A stretch of 64,000 nucleotides of DNA from Nocardiopsis quinghaiensis (GTDB taxonomy: Bacteria; Actinomycetota; Actinomycetes; Streptosporangiales; Streptosporangiaceae). Position 1 is the first letter of the stretch; each line of letters opens with the position of its first letter. Position numbers and translations under genes: made by a program. The stretch is taken from assembly GCF_008638365.1 (NCBI RefSeq), contig NZ_VWVU01000003.1:1-64000 (forward strand). Reading direction: 5' to 3'. The notes beneath the pieces are model-generated. The model made no database searches. It saw only the letters and a program-made list of their open reading frames with translations, and had not been told where the DNA came from. Shown piece by piece: positions 8,570 through 17,913 of this stretch.

Positions 8570-8896
8570 CTTGTCGCCGAACCTGCTTGCTTGTTCCCAG
8601 GACGGCTTGTAGCGCCCGTTCCGTTCTTCCGCGGGACCCCGTACCGGGGAGCAGGACGTTCGTTCCCGCTTCCCACGGGCCGCCCGGTACCCGGCTGGGA
8701 GAGTCCTGGATGCGAGAAACCATCGTCCCGCCGTGCGTCACGGCCGGGACGGTGGTTCTTCCGCCGCGTCCGTCACCGAACGGGGCGACCGGAAAGGTTC
8801 ACCGTAACCACCCCACCACCATCGGCAGCCTCTGAGCCACGGTGATCCCCGTCGATGGCCCCATGGCGACTGCCGCGGTGTGGTGGAGTGGCCCGC
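8570..8896. other. Gene-free interval
   Basis: Short frames exist on both strands but none has a ribosome site plus a recognisable product. Likely the upstream region of the VanZ-like gene. Confidence 0.5.
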
Positions 8897-9472
8897 ATGG
8901 GTTTTTCCTCGGTGACGACCGTGCTGGAATCTTCCGTCGTCCTTTCCCCCCTCGTCGCACTGCTGGCCGCTGTGGTGGCCTGGGTTCGGGTGTGGCGGGG
9001 CCGTCCGTGGAAGCGGGCGGTCCCGGAAAGCGTGCTCGACGTGCTGCCCCTGGCCACGTTGTTTCCCATACTCGTCCTCACCCTGTTCAACCCGGGTAGT
9101 GGTGGCGCGATCTCCCTCGTACCCTTCTCCGACATGTCGAGCTCGGGGTTCGGGGGTATGACCGGGCTCTACCAGAACGGCGGGAACATCGCGTTGTTCA
9201 TGCCGTTGGGAGCGTTGCTCCCGCTGGCGTGGGGACACCGGTTGGCGGGGTTCGCGCGGGTGACGGCCGTGGCGGCGACGGTGTCGGTGGGTGTGGAGGT
9301 ACTTCAGTACGTCCTGGGCACCGGGCACGTCACCTCAGTGGACGACGTGCTCCTCAACAGCGCCGGAGCGCTGCTCGGGGCAGTGCTGACCTGGCCCTGG
9401 TGGCGTGCTGGGGCGCGGATGGACACCGATCCCTCGGCCGCTGTGGGCGCAGGGGGCGTTCGGGAAGGGTAG
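8897..9472 (+). CDS. VanZ-family membrane protein
   Basis: 191 residues from ATG 8897, preceded by GGTGGAG; the in-frame ATG at 8855 has no clear ribosome site. Four to five hydrophobic segments. The VanZ signature is present: NIALFMPLGALLPL, then VGVEVLQYVLGTGHVTSVDDVLLNSAGALLG. VanZ in enterococci raises teicoplanin resistance, and the family is otherwise poorly defined. There is no vanHAX here, so a resistance role is not implied. Confidence 0.88.
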   Translation: MGFSSVTTVLESSVVLSPLVALLAAVVAWVRVWRGRPWKRAVPESVLDVLPLATLFPILVLTLFNPGSGGAISLVPFSDMSSSGFGGMTGLYQNGGNIALFMPLGALLPLAWGHRLAGFARVTAVAATVSVGVEVLQYVLGTGHVTSVDDVLLNSAGALLGAVLTWPWWRAGARMDTDPSAAVGAGGVREG

Positions 9473-9615
9473 GCGGTACCCGAGGTGTCGCTTTCGTGGC
9501 GGTCTCAGCCGGAAAAGCACGCTCGGACCGCTCCGAACACCCAGAAGTCCGGGGCCGCTCGTTTCCCCGGTACGAGGACCTGGTGCCGGGGCCGGGGGCC
9601 GGTTCCCGGGAGGGG

Positions 9616-11070
9616 CTATCCTCCACCGCGTCGTCGGTCCGGGCCGTTCCCGGTGTGGCGGGCGATCACCTCGTTGAGGACCGCGCAGGCGCGGCGCAGG
9701 TCGGCGGGGTGCGCCGTGCCGTAGCCCAGGACCAGTCCGTGCACGGTCGGGACACCGTGGCTGTTGCGGGAGGTGTCGTCCACCAGGACGCCCCGTTCGG
9801 CGGCCTCGGCGACCACCGGGGCCACGGCGCGGGCGGGCAGCGGAAGCAGTACGTGCAGACCCGCGGTGTCCCCGGTCAGGCGGGGTCCGAGCAGGTCGAT
9901 CAGCATCCTGCGGCGGCGGGCGTACTCCAGGCGCATCCGGCGCAGGTGCCGGTCGAGGTCGCCGCGCTCCAGCAGCAGGGCGGTCGCGGCCTGGACCGGC
10001 ACGCTGGTGCGGTCGGACAGGCCGTGCCGGGTCTGGGCCAGGCGCTCCAGCAGCGGGGGCTCGGCGACGATCCAGCCGATGCCCACGTCGGGGGACAGGC
10101 TCTTGGAGAGGGTGCCGAGCAGGATGACCCGGCCGGGGTCCAGGCCGTACAGGGCGGGCAGGGGAGCCACGTCGTAGCGGAACTCGGCGTCGTAGTCGTC
10201 CTCCACGACCATGGCTCCGTTCGCGCGGGCCCAGGCCAGGAGGCGTTCGCGGCGCGGGATGGGCAGCCGTCCGCCGAGCGGGTACTGGTGGGCGGGGGTG
10301 GTGTGGACGACGGACAGGCCGCCGGGCAGTTCCTCGGTGAGGATGCCGTCGTGGTCGACCGGGCAGGAGAGCACCCGGGCCCCGCGCGCGGCCAGGATGG
10401 TGCGGGCCTTCTGGTAGCCGGGCTCCTCGACACCCGCGCGGGTGCCCGCGCCGAGCAGGGCGGCCCCGACCAGGTCCAGGCCGTTGCCGGTGCCACGGGT
10501 GACCATGACGTTCTCCGGCCCGATGCGCACACCCCGGGTCCGGCGCAGGTGTCCGGCGAGGAGTTCGCGCAGGCGGGGCAGACCCCGGGGGTCGGGGTCG
10601 TCGTCCGGGGCCTGTTCGGCCGCGTGCCGCCAGGCCCTGCGCCAGGCGGCGCGGTCGTGGTCGCGCACCCACGGCGCGCCCGGGCGCAGGTCGGTCATGC
10701 CGAGCCGCCGGGCCTGTTCCCGGGACCAGCGGGGCGTGACGGCCTCCGCCGGGGGCGACACGGCGACGGGTAGGACGTCGTGTTCGGTGACGAAGGTGCC
10801 CGAGCCGTGCCGTCCTTCGAGCCAGCCCTCGGCGTAGAGCTGCTGGTAGGCCTCGGTCACCACGGTCCTGCTGACGCCCAGCTGTGCGGCGAGGCCCCGG
10901 CTGGAGGGCAGGCGCTCGCCGGGTGCGAGCGTCCCTCCGGACATGGCCTCGCGCAGCGCGTCGGACAGTTGGACGGTGAGGGGCTCGGGGGCGGAGCGTT
11001 CCAGGTGGAAGGCCGGTTCGACGAGGCGCCGGGGCAAAGTGGTCCTTCGCTTTCGGGAAGAAGTGGCCAT
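9616..11070 (-). CDS. pdxR: MocR/PdxR-family regulator (GntR HTH plus aminotransferase-like domain)
   Basis: 484 residues. The N-terminal GntR winged helix (PLTVQLSDALREAMSGGTLAPG...LPSSRGLAAQLGVSRTVVTEAYQQL, residues ~30-85) is joined to a fold-type-I aminotransferase domain. The PLP lysine motif LLGTLSKSLSPDVGIGW lies near residue 310. It faces away from the PNPOx-like gene at 11105 across only 34 bases, so it very likely regulates that gene in response to PLP, as known PdxR proteins do. The symbol is by family only. The target could also be another vitamin B6 or amino-acid gene. Confidence 0.88.
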   Translation of the reverse strand: MATSSRKRRTTLPRRLVEPAFHLERSAPEPLTVQLSDALREAMSGGTLAPGERLPSSRGLAAQLGVSRTVVTEAYQQLYAEGWLEGRHGSGTFVTEHDVLPVAVSPPAEAVTPRWSREQARRLGMTDLRPGAPWVRDHDRAAWRRAWRHAAEQAPDDDPDPRGLPRLRELLAGHLRRTRGVRIGPENVMVTRGTGNGLDLVGAALLGAGTRAGVEEPGYQKARTILAARGARVLSCPVDHDGILTEELPGGLSVVHTTPAHQYPLGGRLPIPRRERLLAWARANGAMVVEDDYDAEFRYDVAPLPALYGLDPGRVILLGTLSKSLSPDVGIGWIVAEPPLLERLAQTRHGLSDRTSVPVQAATALLLERGDLDRHLRRMRLEYARRRRMLIDLLGPRLTGDTAGLHVLLPLPARAVAPVVAEAAERGVLVDDTSRNSHGVPTVHGLVLGYGTAHPADLRRACAVLNEVIARHTGNGPDRRRGGG

Positions 11071-11104
11071 GGTGGGGTGTCCACTTGCTTCCTAGGCTAG
11101 CGCC

Positions 11105-11746
11105 ATGCTCTCCACCACAGAACGCACCAGACTCCGCCGCGGCAAGCACAAGGCCCGGACCGACCACGCGGACCTGTACTCCCTGCTGGACGCGGGGATG
11201 GTCTGCCACCTGGGGGTGGTCGTCGACGGCGCGCCCATGGTGGTGCCCACCGGGTACGGGCGCGTCGGCGACACCCTCTACCTGCACGGCTCCACCGGAG
11301 CGCGGTCGCTGCGCGCGGGCGGCGAGGTGTGCGTCACCGTGACTCTGCTGGACGGTGTCGTGATGGCCAGGTCGGCCTTCCACCACTCGGTCAACCACCG
11401 CTCCGCCGTGGTCTACGGTGTGCCGCGCGTGGTCACGGACGAGCGGGAGCGGTGGGAGGGGATGCGCGCGCTGACCGAGCAGTTGGCTCCTGGACAGTGG
11501 GACGTGGTCCGCCGGCCGAACGCCAAGGAGATGGCGGCCACGCGCGTGCTGGCGCTGTCGCTGGAGGAGGCGTCGGTGAAGGTGCGCACCGGGCCGCCGG
11601 TGGACGAGGAGGAGGACCACGGCCTGCCTGTGTGGGCGGGTGTGCTGCCGGTGCGGCAGGTGTTCGGGGAACCGGAGCCGGACCCGGGTCTGGCACCGGG
11701 TGTGGAGGTGCCCGGCCATGTCGCCCGGCGGGCGCTGGAGGGGTAG
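11105..11746 (+). CDS. Pyridoxamine 5'-phosphate oxidase-like flavin-binding protein
   Basis: 213 residues with the split-barrel flavin-binding fold of the NimA/PNPOx-related group: DLYSLLDAGMVCHLGVVVDGAPMVVPTGYGRVGDTLYLHGS at the N terminus, SVNHRSAVVYGVPRVV in the middle. It lacks the extended C terminus of true PdxH. Its start is close to the divergent MocR gene, and no clear ribosome site separates them, so the mRNA may be leaderless. Inferred role: a flavoenzyme controlled by the adjacent PLP-sensing regulator. Confidence 0.85.
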   Translation: MLSTTERTRLRRGKHKARTDHADLYSLLDAGMVCHLGVVVDGAPMVVPTGYGRVGDTLYLHGSTGARSLRAGGEVCVTVTLLDGVVMARSAFHHSVNHRSAVVYGVPRVVTDERERWEGMRALTEQLAPGQWDVVRRPNAKEMAATRVLALSLEEASVKVRTGPPVDEEEDHGLPVWAGVLPVRQVFGEPEPDPGLAPGVEVPGHVARRALEG

Positions 11747-12156
11747 CCCTCGGCGCGGTCGCGATTCGCGGGCGCGGCCCACGGGCACGGTGCCCGGCGC
11801 CTTCGGGCCCTGCACGGAGATGCGGGACCACCGGCCCACGGAGACGGTCCCTCCTTCTGCGCCGCCTCGTCGGTCGGCGGGGGCGCCGGTTCCCGCGGGG
11901 AGCCCCTCCCCCTGTCCGAGTGCCCTCCTCCCGCGTGGCGGGGGCCGCCGTCGTGTCCACCATGCTCTGAAAATTCGTGCTTTTAGCCGTGTGCCCGGCG
12001 TGTCCGGGGTTCGGGACGTCCGCTGCGGCCTGAGCATGGGGCCCGTGTCTTCTTCTGTTCGGTGACCGTCGGCCGCGTCGTCCCCGGGACGGCGCGGCCG
12101 TCCTTGGCATGCCCGCATGTTCGAGGAGGGACCGGAGATCGTGAAAGGACGGCGGT
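11747..12156. other. Upstream region of the Mrp operon
   Basis: 410 bases with no supported gene. The AT-rich patch tgaaaattcgtgctttta (11969-11986) is the most promoter-like stretch. No operator recognised. Confidence 0.45.
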
Positions 12157-14985
12157 GTGCTCCTCCTCCTTGTCGTCGTACTCGCCGTGGTCACCCTGGC
12201 GGCCCCGGCCGTGGACCGCGTGCTCGGCCGCGAGACCGGATGGCCCGTGGCCGCGGTGCTCGCCCTGCTGACCGGACTGGTCCTGGCACGGGGCCGCCAG
12301 GTGCTGGTGGAGGGCCAGGTCCTGGAGGCCGCCCTGCCCTGGATGCCCGCCATCGGTGTGGGCCTGCACCTGCGGATGGACGGTCTGGCCTGGTTGTTCT
12401 GCGTGATCGTCCTCGGTGCGGGCGCGCTGGTCCTGGTCTACTCCGCCCGCTACCTCCCTCCGGGGCGGCAGGGCGGCTTCTACTTCCTGATGGGAGCCTT
12501 CACCCTGGCGATGACGGGGCTCGTCCTGGCCGACGACATCGTCCTGCTCTACGTCTTCTGGGAACTCACCACGATCTGCTCCTTCGCCCTGATCGGCCTG
12601 CCGGGGCCGAAGGCGGGCAGGCCCGCGGTGCGCACGTTCCTGCTGACCACGGCGGGTGGTCTGGCGCTGCTCACCGCCGTCATGCTGCTGTGGGTGCGCA
12701 CCGGCACCACCAGGCTCAGCGAGATCCTGGCCGACACCTCCTGGACCCAGGATCCCGGGTTCGCCGTCGCCGTGGCGTCGCTGGTCGTCCTCGCCGTCCT
12801 GACCAAGTCGGCGCAGTTCCCCTTCCACTACTGGCTCCCCGACGCCATGGTCGCCAGTACTCCGGTGAGCGCCTACCTGCACGCCGCCGCGATGGTCAAG
12901 GCGGGCGTGTACCTGGCGATGCGGTTCTCGCCCGCCTTCGGCGACCTGGCGGTGTGGAACGCCGCCCTGATCTGCTTCGGACTGGCGACCGCCGTGATCG
13001 GTGCCGTGTTCGCGTTGCAGAAGGACGATCTGAAGGAACTGGTCGCCTACTCCACGATCAGCCAGTTGGGCTTCCTGGTCGCGGTGGTCGGCGTCGGTAC
13101 CCCGCTGGCGCTCATCGCGGCGGCCGTGCACGTCCTGGCCCACTCGCTGTTCAAGTCGGCGCTGTTCATGGCGGTGGGCATCCTCGACCACCAGGCGGGG
13201 GCCAAGGAGGTGAGTGAGCTGAGCGGTCTGCGCCGGGCCATGCCGGTCACCACGGCGCTGAGCGCGTTGGCCGCTCTGTCCATGGCCGGGGTTCCGCCGC
13301 TGCTGGGCTTCGTCAGCAAGGAGAAGCTCTTCGAGGCGTTCCTGGAGGCTCCCGGCCCCGCCTGGGCCGGGCCCGTGGCCGGAACGGTCGCGGTGGTCGC
13401 CGCGTCCCTGACCTTCGCCTACGCATTCCGGTTCGTGTATCCGGTCTTCACCGGCCGAGGCCCGCGGACCCCCGGGCGGGACGCTCCCGAGGAGGCTCCC
13501 CGGCTCTTCCTGGCCGCGCCCGTGATCGCGTCCGCGGGTGGCCTGGCACTGGGGCTGGCCGTCCCGCTGCTGAACCCGGTGGCCGGCGCCGCCGCCTCCG
13601 ACGCCGCCCACGCCGGGACCGAGGCGCACCTGGCGCTGTGGCACGGACTCACCCCGTCGCTGGGGATGTCGGTCGCCAGCCTGCTGCTCGGTGCGTTCCT
13701 GGCCTGGCGCACCGCCTCCGGCGCGGTCCTGGCCGGAAGGCGCCTCTTCCCCGTCCAGGGGACGACGGTCTTCGAGCGGCTGTACTCGGGTGTGACCACT
13801 GCAGGCGAGCGGATCGGGGACCTGACGCGCACCGACACGCCCACCCGCCACCTGGCCGCCCCGATCGTCCTGGTCGTCCTGCTCGCCGTGGCGGTGTTCA
13901 CCGCCGACCTGGACTACGGCGTCCGGCCCGAGTCCGTCTCGCACCCCCAGGACTGGGTCCTGGTGGCGCTGTTCACCGCCGCCGTGGCCGCAGCGGTCCT
14001 GACCCGTTCGCGTCTGGCGGCTCTGGCCCTGGTCGGTGTCGCCGGGTTCGGCACCGCGCTGTGGTTCCTCCTCCTCGGCGCGCTCGACCTGGCGCTGACC
14101 CAGTTGCTGGTGGAGATCCTGACCGTGGTCATCGCGGTGCTGGTGCTGCGCCGCCTGCCCCGGGAGTTCCACCGGGTCCCCCGTGCGCGCAGGGCCGTGT
14201 TCGCCGCCGTCGCGGTCGCCACCGGGACCGCCGCGGGACTGGGCGCCTACGTGTTCACCGGGCGCAGGGAGCTGTCCTCGGTGGCCGAGTACTTCCTGTC
14301 CAACGCCCCGGAGGAAACCGGGGGCACCAACGTGGTCAACACCATCCTGGTCGACTACCGGCCCATGGACACCCTGGGAGAGCTCACCGTCCTGAGCGTG
14401 GCGGGTCTGATCGTCACCGCCACCCTGCACTCCGCCGGAATCCTCGGCAAGTGGAGCACGCGCCTGAGCGTGTCGATGGCGAGCCCCGCCTGGGAGGCCG
14501 ACGACAACACCGTGATCATGCGCACCGTGACGCGCTGGCTGCTCCCGCTGCTGGTGCTGTGGTCGGTGTACCTGCTGCTGCGGGGCCACAGCGCCCCCGG
14601 GGGCGGGTTCATCGCCGGGCTGGTCGGCGGGGCCGGTTTCGCCCTGGTCTACCTGACCGCGCCCAGCGACTCGGTCACCCGTATCCGCCTGTCCTACCTG
14701 GCCACCATCGCAAGCGGCGTCACCGTGGCCGTCGGCGCGGGGCTGCTCGGGTACGTCGACGGTTCGTTCCTGCGCCCGCTGCACACCGGCCTCCCGGTGC
14801 CCTGGGGCGAGGTCCACGTCACCACCGCCCTCGTCTTCGACGCGGGCATCTACCTCACCGTGGTCGGTGTGCTGCTGACCGCGCTCAACCAGCTGGGACT
14901 GGAACGCCCCGACAGGCGCTTCGGCGAGGGGGCCGACGCCCGGGAGCGGGGCCGTGACGCGTCGTCCTCAGGAGGTACCCCATGA
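12157..14985 (+). CDS. mrpA: Mrp Na+/H+ antiporter subunit A fused to subunit B
   Basis: 942 residues, GTG start at 12157 after AAAGGACGG. The N-terminal ~500 residues form the NuoL/MnhA proton-channel domain: ELTTICSFALIGLPG, TKSAQFPFHYWLPDAMVASTPVSAYLHAAAMVKAGVYL and KDDLKELVAYSTISQLGF. Then comes the MrpA-specific region (LALTQLLVEILTVVIAVLVLRRLP). From about residue 780 an MrpB-like domain follows: DDNTVIMRTVTRWLLPLLV and GHSAPGGGFIAGL. No separate mrpB exists, so the fusion completes the complex. It heads a six-gene operon in which each gene overlaps the next by four bases. Function: electrogenic Na+(K+)/H+ exchange for pH and salt homeostasis. Confidence 0.96.
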   Translation: MLLLLVVVLAVVTLAAPAVDRVLGRETGWPVAAVLALLTGLVLARGRQVLVEGQVLEAALPWMPAIGVGLHLRMDGLAWLFCVIVLGAGALVLVYSARYLPPGRQGGFYFLMGAFTLAMTGLVLADDIVLLYVFWELTTICSFALIGLPGPKAGRPAVRTFLLTTAGGLALLTAVMLLWVRTGTTRLSEILADTSWTQDPGFAVAVASLVVLAVLTKSAQFPFHYWLPDAMVASTPVSAYLHAAAMVKAGVYLAMRFSPAFGDLAVWNAALICFGLATAVIGAVFALQKDDLKELVAYSTISQLGFLVAVVGVGTPLALIAAAVHVLAHSLFKSALFMAVGILDHQAGAKEVSELSGLRRAMPVTTALSALAALSMAGVPPLLGFVSKEKLFEAFLEAPGPAWAGPVAGTVAVVAASLTFAYAFRFVYPVFTGRGPRTPGRDAPEEAPRLFLAAPVIASAGGLALGLAVPLLNPVAGAAASDAAHAGTEAHLALWHGLTPSLGMSVASLLLGAFLAWRTASGAVLAGRRLFPVQGTTVFERLYSGVTTAGERIGDLTRTDTPTRHLAAPIVLVVLLAVAVFTADLDYGVRPESVSHPQDWVLVALFTAAVAAAVLTRSRLAALALVGVAGFGTALWFLLLGALDLALTQLLVEILTVVIAVLVLRRLPREFHRVPRARRAVFAAVAVATGTAAGLGAYVFTGRRELSSVAEYFLSNAPEETGGTNVVNTILVDYRPMDTLGELTVLSVAGLIVTATLHSAGILGKWSTRLSVSMASPAWEADDNTVIMRTVTRWLLPLLVLWSVYLLLRGHSAPGGGFIAGLVGGAGFALVYLTAPSDSVTRIRLSYLATIASGVTVAVGAGLLGYVDGSFLRPLHTGLPVPWGEVHVTTALVFDAGIYLTVVGVLLTALNQLGLERPDRRFGEGADARERGRDASSSGGTP

Positions 14986-15290
14986 CCCTGCCCATCGCGA
15001 TCGGTGTCCTGGTCACCGGAGCCGTGTACCTGATCCTGCAGCGCGACATGGTCCGGATCATCCTGGGGTTCGTGTTGCTGGGGCACAGCGTGAACCTGCT
15101 GCTGCTGTCAGCGGGCGGCACGTTCCGGCGCGGCCGGCCCCTACTGGAGACGGCTCCGGCCGAGGAGGCGGCGGACCCGCTGCCGCAGGCCTTCGTGCTG
15201 ACCGCGATCGTCATCACCTTCTCCATCACCATCTACATGTTCACCCTCGCCGCGGCCAGTGAGGACGACGACACGGAGGAAGCCTCGTGA
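14982..15290 (+). CDS. mrpC: Mrp antiporter subunit C
   Basis: 102 residues with three membrane helices, NuoK/MnhC family: MVRIILGFVLLGHSVNLLLLSAGG and PLPQAFVLTAIVITFSITIYMF, the latter being the conserved 'DPLPQALVLTAIVI' block. The usual length is about 110-120. ATG overlaps the mrpA stop. Directly follows a GGAGG ribosome site. Acidic tail. Confidence 0.96.
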   Translation: MTLPIAIGVLVTGAVYLILQRDMVRIILGFVLLGHSVNLLLLSAGGTFRRGRPLLETAPAEEAADPLPQAFVLTAIVITFSITIYMFTLAAASEDDDTEEAS

Positions 15291-16816
15291 ACGCCGCGCT
15301 GCCTCTGCTGGTCGCGGTCCCGATCCTGGGCGCCGCCCTGCTCACCGTCCTGGAGGGACCCCGGTGGCTGCGCCGGGCCCTGCTGCTGACGATCGGCGCG
15401 GGCGCCCTGGCAGCGGGTACGTGCCTGGTCCAGCTCACCAGGAACGGGCAGGTGTACGCCCACGACCTCGGCCTGTGGCGCGACGGTGTGGCCATCCCGT
15501 TCGTGGTCGACGCCTTCAGCGCGCTGATGGTGACCACCACGGCCCTGCTGATCCTGGTCTGCTCGGTCTTCGCCGTGGCCACCGGAGAGGCCGACCGGCG
15601 GCTCTTCTCGCCACTGGTCCTGGTGCTCTCGGCCGGGGTGTACGGGGCACTGCTCACCGGCGACCTGTTCAACCTGTTCGTGTTCGTCGAGGTCCTGCTG
15701 GTGCCCTCCTACGGGCTGCTGACGATCGCGGGCACGCTCCGCGGCGTTCGGGGCGGACGGACCTACGTCACGGTCAGCCTGTTGACCTCGACCACCTTCC
15801 TCGCCGGTGTCGCGCTCGTCTACGGTGTGGCCGGGACCGTGCAGCTGGGCGAACTGGCCGGGGCCGCCCAGGAGTCACCGCTGGTGGCGTCGGGGATGGG
15901 CGTGGTGCTGCTGGCGTTGTGCGTCAAGGCGGCCGTGGTGCCGGTGCACGGCTGGCTGACGCGCTCCTACACCGCGCCCTCGCCCGCCGTGACGGCACTG
16001 TTCTCGGGGTTGCACACCAAGGTCGCCATCTACGCGGTCTACCGCCTGTACGCGGTGGTCTTCGACGGCGACTCCTCCCTGTTGTGGGTCGGGGTGCTGG
16101 TGTTCAGCGTGACCATGCTGGTCGGGGTCCTGGGCGCGGTGGGGGAGAAGTCCACCCGCTCGATCCTGGTGTTCCACATGATCAGCCAGATCGGCTACAT
16201 CCTGCTCGGCGTCGCCCTGTTCACCGAGCTGGGCCTCATGGCGGGGATCTTCTACCTGGTCCACAACATGGTGGTGAAGGCGTCCCTGTTCCTGTCCACC
16301 GGTGCCGCCGAGCACACGTACGGCACGGGGGAGCTGGACCGGCTCGGCGGGCTGGCCCGACGCGAGCCCCTGCTGGCCCTGGCGTTCCTGGGCGCGGCGC
16401 TGTCCCTGGCCGGGCTGCCTCCCTTCTCCGGATTCGTCGCGAAGCTCGTCCTGATCACGGCCGCCTTCGAGGACGGCCGGTGGATGGCTGCCGCGGTGGC
16501 CGTCGTGGTCAGCCTCATCACCCTGATGTCGATGCTCAAGATCTGGGACGGCGTCTTCTGGAGCAAGGACCCCGAGGACGGGGAGGACCACGGGCCGGCG
16601 TCCGGGTCCGAGGGGGCGGGCGCCCCCGGGACGGTGACCGCCGGCGCTCCGGCGAAGCCCGGGGTCCGTCCCGCGGTCGTGCTCCCGGCCCTGGTCCTGA
16701 CCGCCGTGTCGCTGGGCTTCGGTCTGGGGAGCCAGGTGCTGCTGGACCTGAGCGCGCAGGCGGCCGCGCACCTTGTGGACACCTCCACCTACGTCGAGGC
16801 GGTGACGAGTCGATGA
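15287..16816 (+). CDS. mrpD: Mrp antiporter subunit D
   Basis: 509 residues, NuoM/N-like proton channel with about 14 helices. Conserved blocks: NLFVFVEVLLVPSYGLL (the Glu of TM5), CVKAAVVPVHGWLTRSYTAPSPAVTALFSGLHTKVAIYA (the helix 7 Lys region) and FHMISQIGYILLG. The cytosolic C-terminal loop contains a GEDHGPASGSEGAGAPG stretch that is longer than usual. GTG start inside the mrpC stop. Confidence 0.96.
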   Translation: MNAALPLLVAVPILGAALLTVLEGPRWLRRALLLTIGAGALAAGTCLVQLTRNGQVYAHDLGLWRDGVAIPFVVDAFSALMVTTTALLILVCSVFAVATGEADRRLFSPLVLVLSAGVYGALLTGDLFNLFVFVEVLLVPSYGLLTIAGTLRGVRGGRTYVTVSLLTSTTFLAGVALVYGVAGTVQLGELAGAAQESPLVASGMGVVLLALCVKAAVVPVHGWLTRSYTAPSPAVTALFSGLHTKVAIYAVYRLYAVVFDGDSSLLWVGVLVFSVTMLVGVLGAVGEKSTRSILVFHMISQIGYILLGVALFTELGLMAGIFYLVHNMVVKASLFLSTGAAEHTYGTGELDRLGGLARREPLLALAFLGAALSLAGLPPFSGFVAKLVLITAAFEDGRWMAAAVAVVVSLITLMSMLKIWDGVFWSKDPEDGEDHGPASGSEGAGAPGTVTAGAPAKPGVRPAVVLPALVLTAVSLGFGLGSQVLLDLSAQAAAHLVDTSTYVEAVTSR

Positions 16817-17199
16817 CCTCCTTCCTGCGCAGGGGCGCCGGAATCCTGTGGTTCCCCTTCTTCTACGGCTTCCAGGTGGTGACGTCCTCGGCCCGTCTGG
16901 GCTGGGACATCCTCACCCCGGGCAGCGCGTCCACCCCGGCGTTCGTCGAGGTGCCGCTGCGGTGCCGGACCGATCTGGAGATCACGGCGGTCGCCAACAT
17001 GGTCTCCCTGACCGCCGGGACGGTGACGGTGGCGGTCCGGAAGGACCCACCCACCCTGTGGGTGCACGGGATGTACGCCAAGGACGACCAGGGCCTCCGG
17101 GACCACGTCCACACGATGGAGGACCGCCTGCTGGGCGTGACGCGCGCGGGCGGTGCCCCCGCACGACGGCCCGTGCCCGGGAAGGGGGGCGCGCGGTGA
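16813..17199 (+). CDS. mrpE: Mrp antiporter subunit E
   Basis: 128 residues, slightly shorter than typical MrpE (about 160). Two N-terminal hydrophobic segments (ILWFPFFYGFQVVTSSARLGWDIL). A soluble domain follows with TDLEITAVANMVSLTAGTVTVAV and LWVHGMYAKDD, the latter a conserved MrpE block. Start ATG 16813 overlaps the mrpD stop. Required for assembly in characterised Mrp complexes. Confidence 0.93.
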   Translation: MTSFLRRGAGILWFPFFYGFQVVTSSARLGWDILTPGSASTPAFVEVPLRCRTDLEITAVANMVSLTAGTVTVAVRKDPPTLWVHGMYAKDDQGLRDHVHTMEDRLLGVTRAGGAPARRPVPGKGGAR

Positions 17200-17453
17200 A
17201 TCCCGTCGACATCGCTCTGGTGCTCGTCGTGGCGTCGATGGCCACGGCCGCCTACCGCATCCTGACCGGACCGACCAGGGCCGACCAGGGCGCCGCCACC
17301 GATGTGGTCTTCTTCGGCTTCGTCGGCGTCGTGGCCCTCCTCGGCATGCGGCTGGGGGCCGAGCTGGTGGTCGACCTCGTACTCGCGTGCACCCTGCTCG
17401 GCTTCGTGACCGCCCTTTCCCTGGCCCGACTGATCGCGGGAGGCAAGCGATGA
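17196..17453 (+). CDS. mrpF: Mrp antiporter subunit F
   Basis: 85 residues, GTG start overlapping the mrpE stop. Three helices and the family block YRILTGPTRADQGAATDVV (usual RxxxGPxxxDRxxAxD; here Gln replaces the Arg after Asp). Small integral membrane subunit. Confidence 0.94.
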   Translation: MNPVDIALVLVVASMATAAYRILTGPTRADQGAATDVVFFGFVGVVALLGMRLGAELVVDLVLACTLLGFVTALSLARLIAGGKR

Positions 17454-17812
17454 GCACGTTCCTGGAGGTGCTCGGTGTGGTCTGTGCGGTGGCGGGGGCG
17501 CTCGTCTTCGCGGTGGGGACGTTCGGCCTGCTGCGGCTGCGCGACTTCTACGCGCGCCTGCACGGGATCAACATGGCCAGCGGTTTGGGCACGGCCCTGG
17601 TGCTGTTCGGCCTGCTGCTGCAGTTCCCCTCGTGGGAGAACGCGCTCAAGGTCGTTCTGGCCCTGCTCGTGCAGCTGGCCACGGCCGCTGTGGGAGGCAA
17701 CGCGCTGGCCCGCGCGGGCTACCTCGCGGGGAGCCGGGCCTCGCCCGCGACCAGGCACGACGCTCTGGGCGAGGCGGCGGGGAACGGTGCCGACGGACCG
17801 GGGGCGACTTGA
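17450..17812 (+). CDS. mrpG: Mrp antiporter subunit G
   Basis: 120 residues, three helices. GTFGLLRLRDFYARLHGINMASGLGTALVLFGLLL is the classic MnhG block, written here as the span of about residues 23-57. Last gene of the operon; ATG overlaps the mrpF stop. The C-terminal tail (ASPATRHDALGEAAG...) is hydrophilic. Confidence 0.95.
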   Translation: MSTFLEVLGVVCAVAGALVFAVGTFGLLRLRDFYARLHGINMASGLGTALVLFGLLLQFPSWENALKVVLALLVQLATAAVGGNALARAGYLAGSRASPATRHDALGEAAGNGADGPGAT

Positions 17813-17913
17813 GGCGCGCGGGCGGCATGCCCGTGGCACGCCGTGCGGAGAGGTGGAAGACTCGGACCCACCGGTCCGCCGAGGCCGTGCCCCGCCCCCG
17901 GGAGAAGAGGTCC

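Noticed and set aside
8855..8896. Earlier ATG for the VanZ-like gene
   Set aside because: The extra residues (MAPWRLPRCGGVAR) are unlike the family start and lack a ribosome site; ATG 8897 fits better.
8897..9472. Vancomycin-resistance locus
   Set aside because: Only a VanZ-family protein is present; no vanH, vanA/B/D or vanX and no VanRS pair.
11983..14817. A 944-codon minus-strand frame opposite mrpA
   Set aside because: His/Gln/Gly/Arg-rich nonsense typical of antisense frames in high-GC DNA; mrpA on the other strand has clear family motifs.
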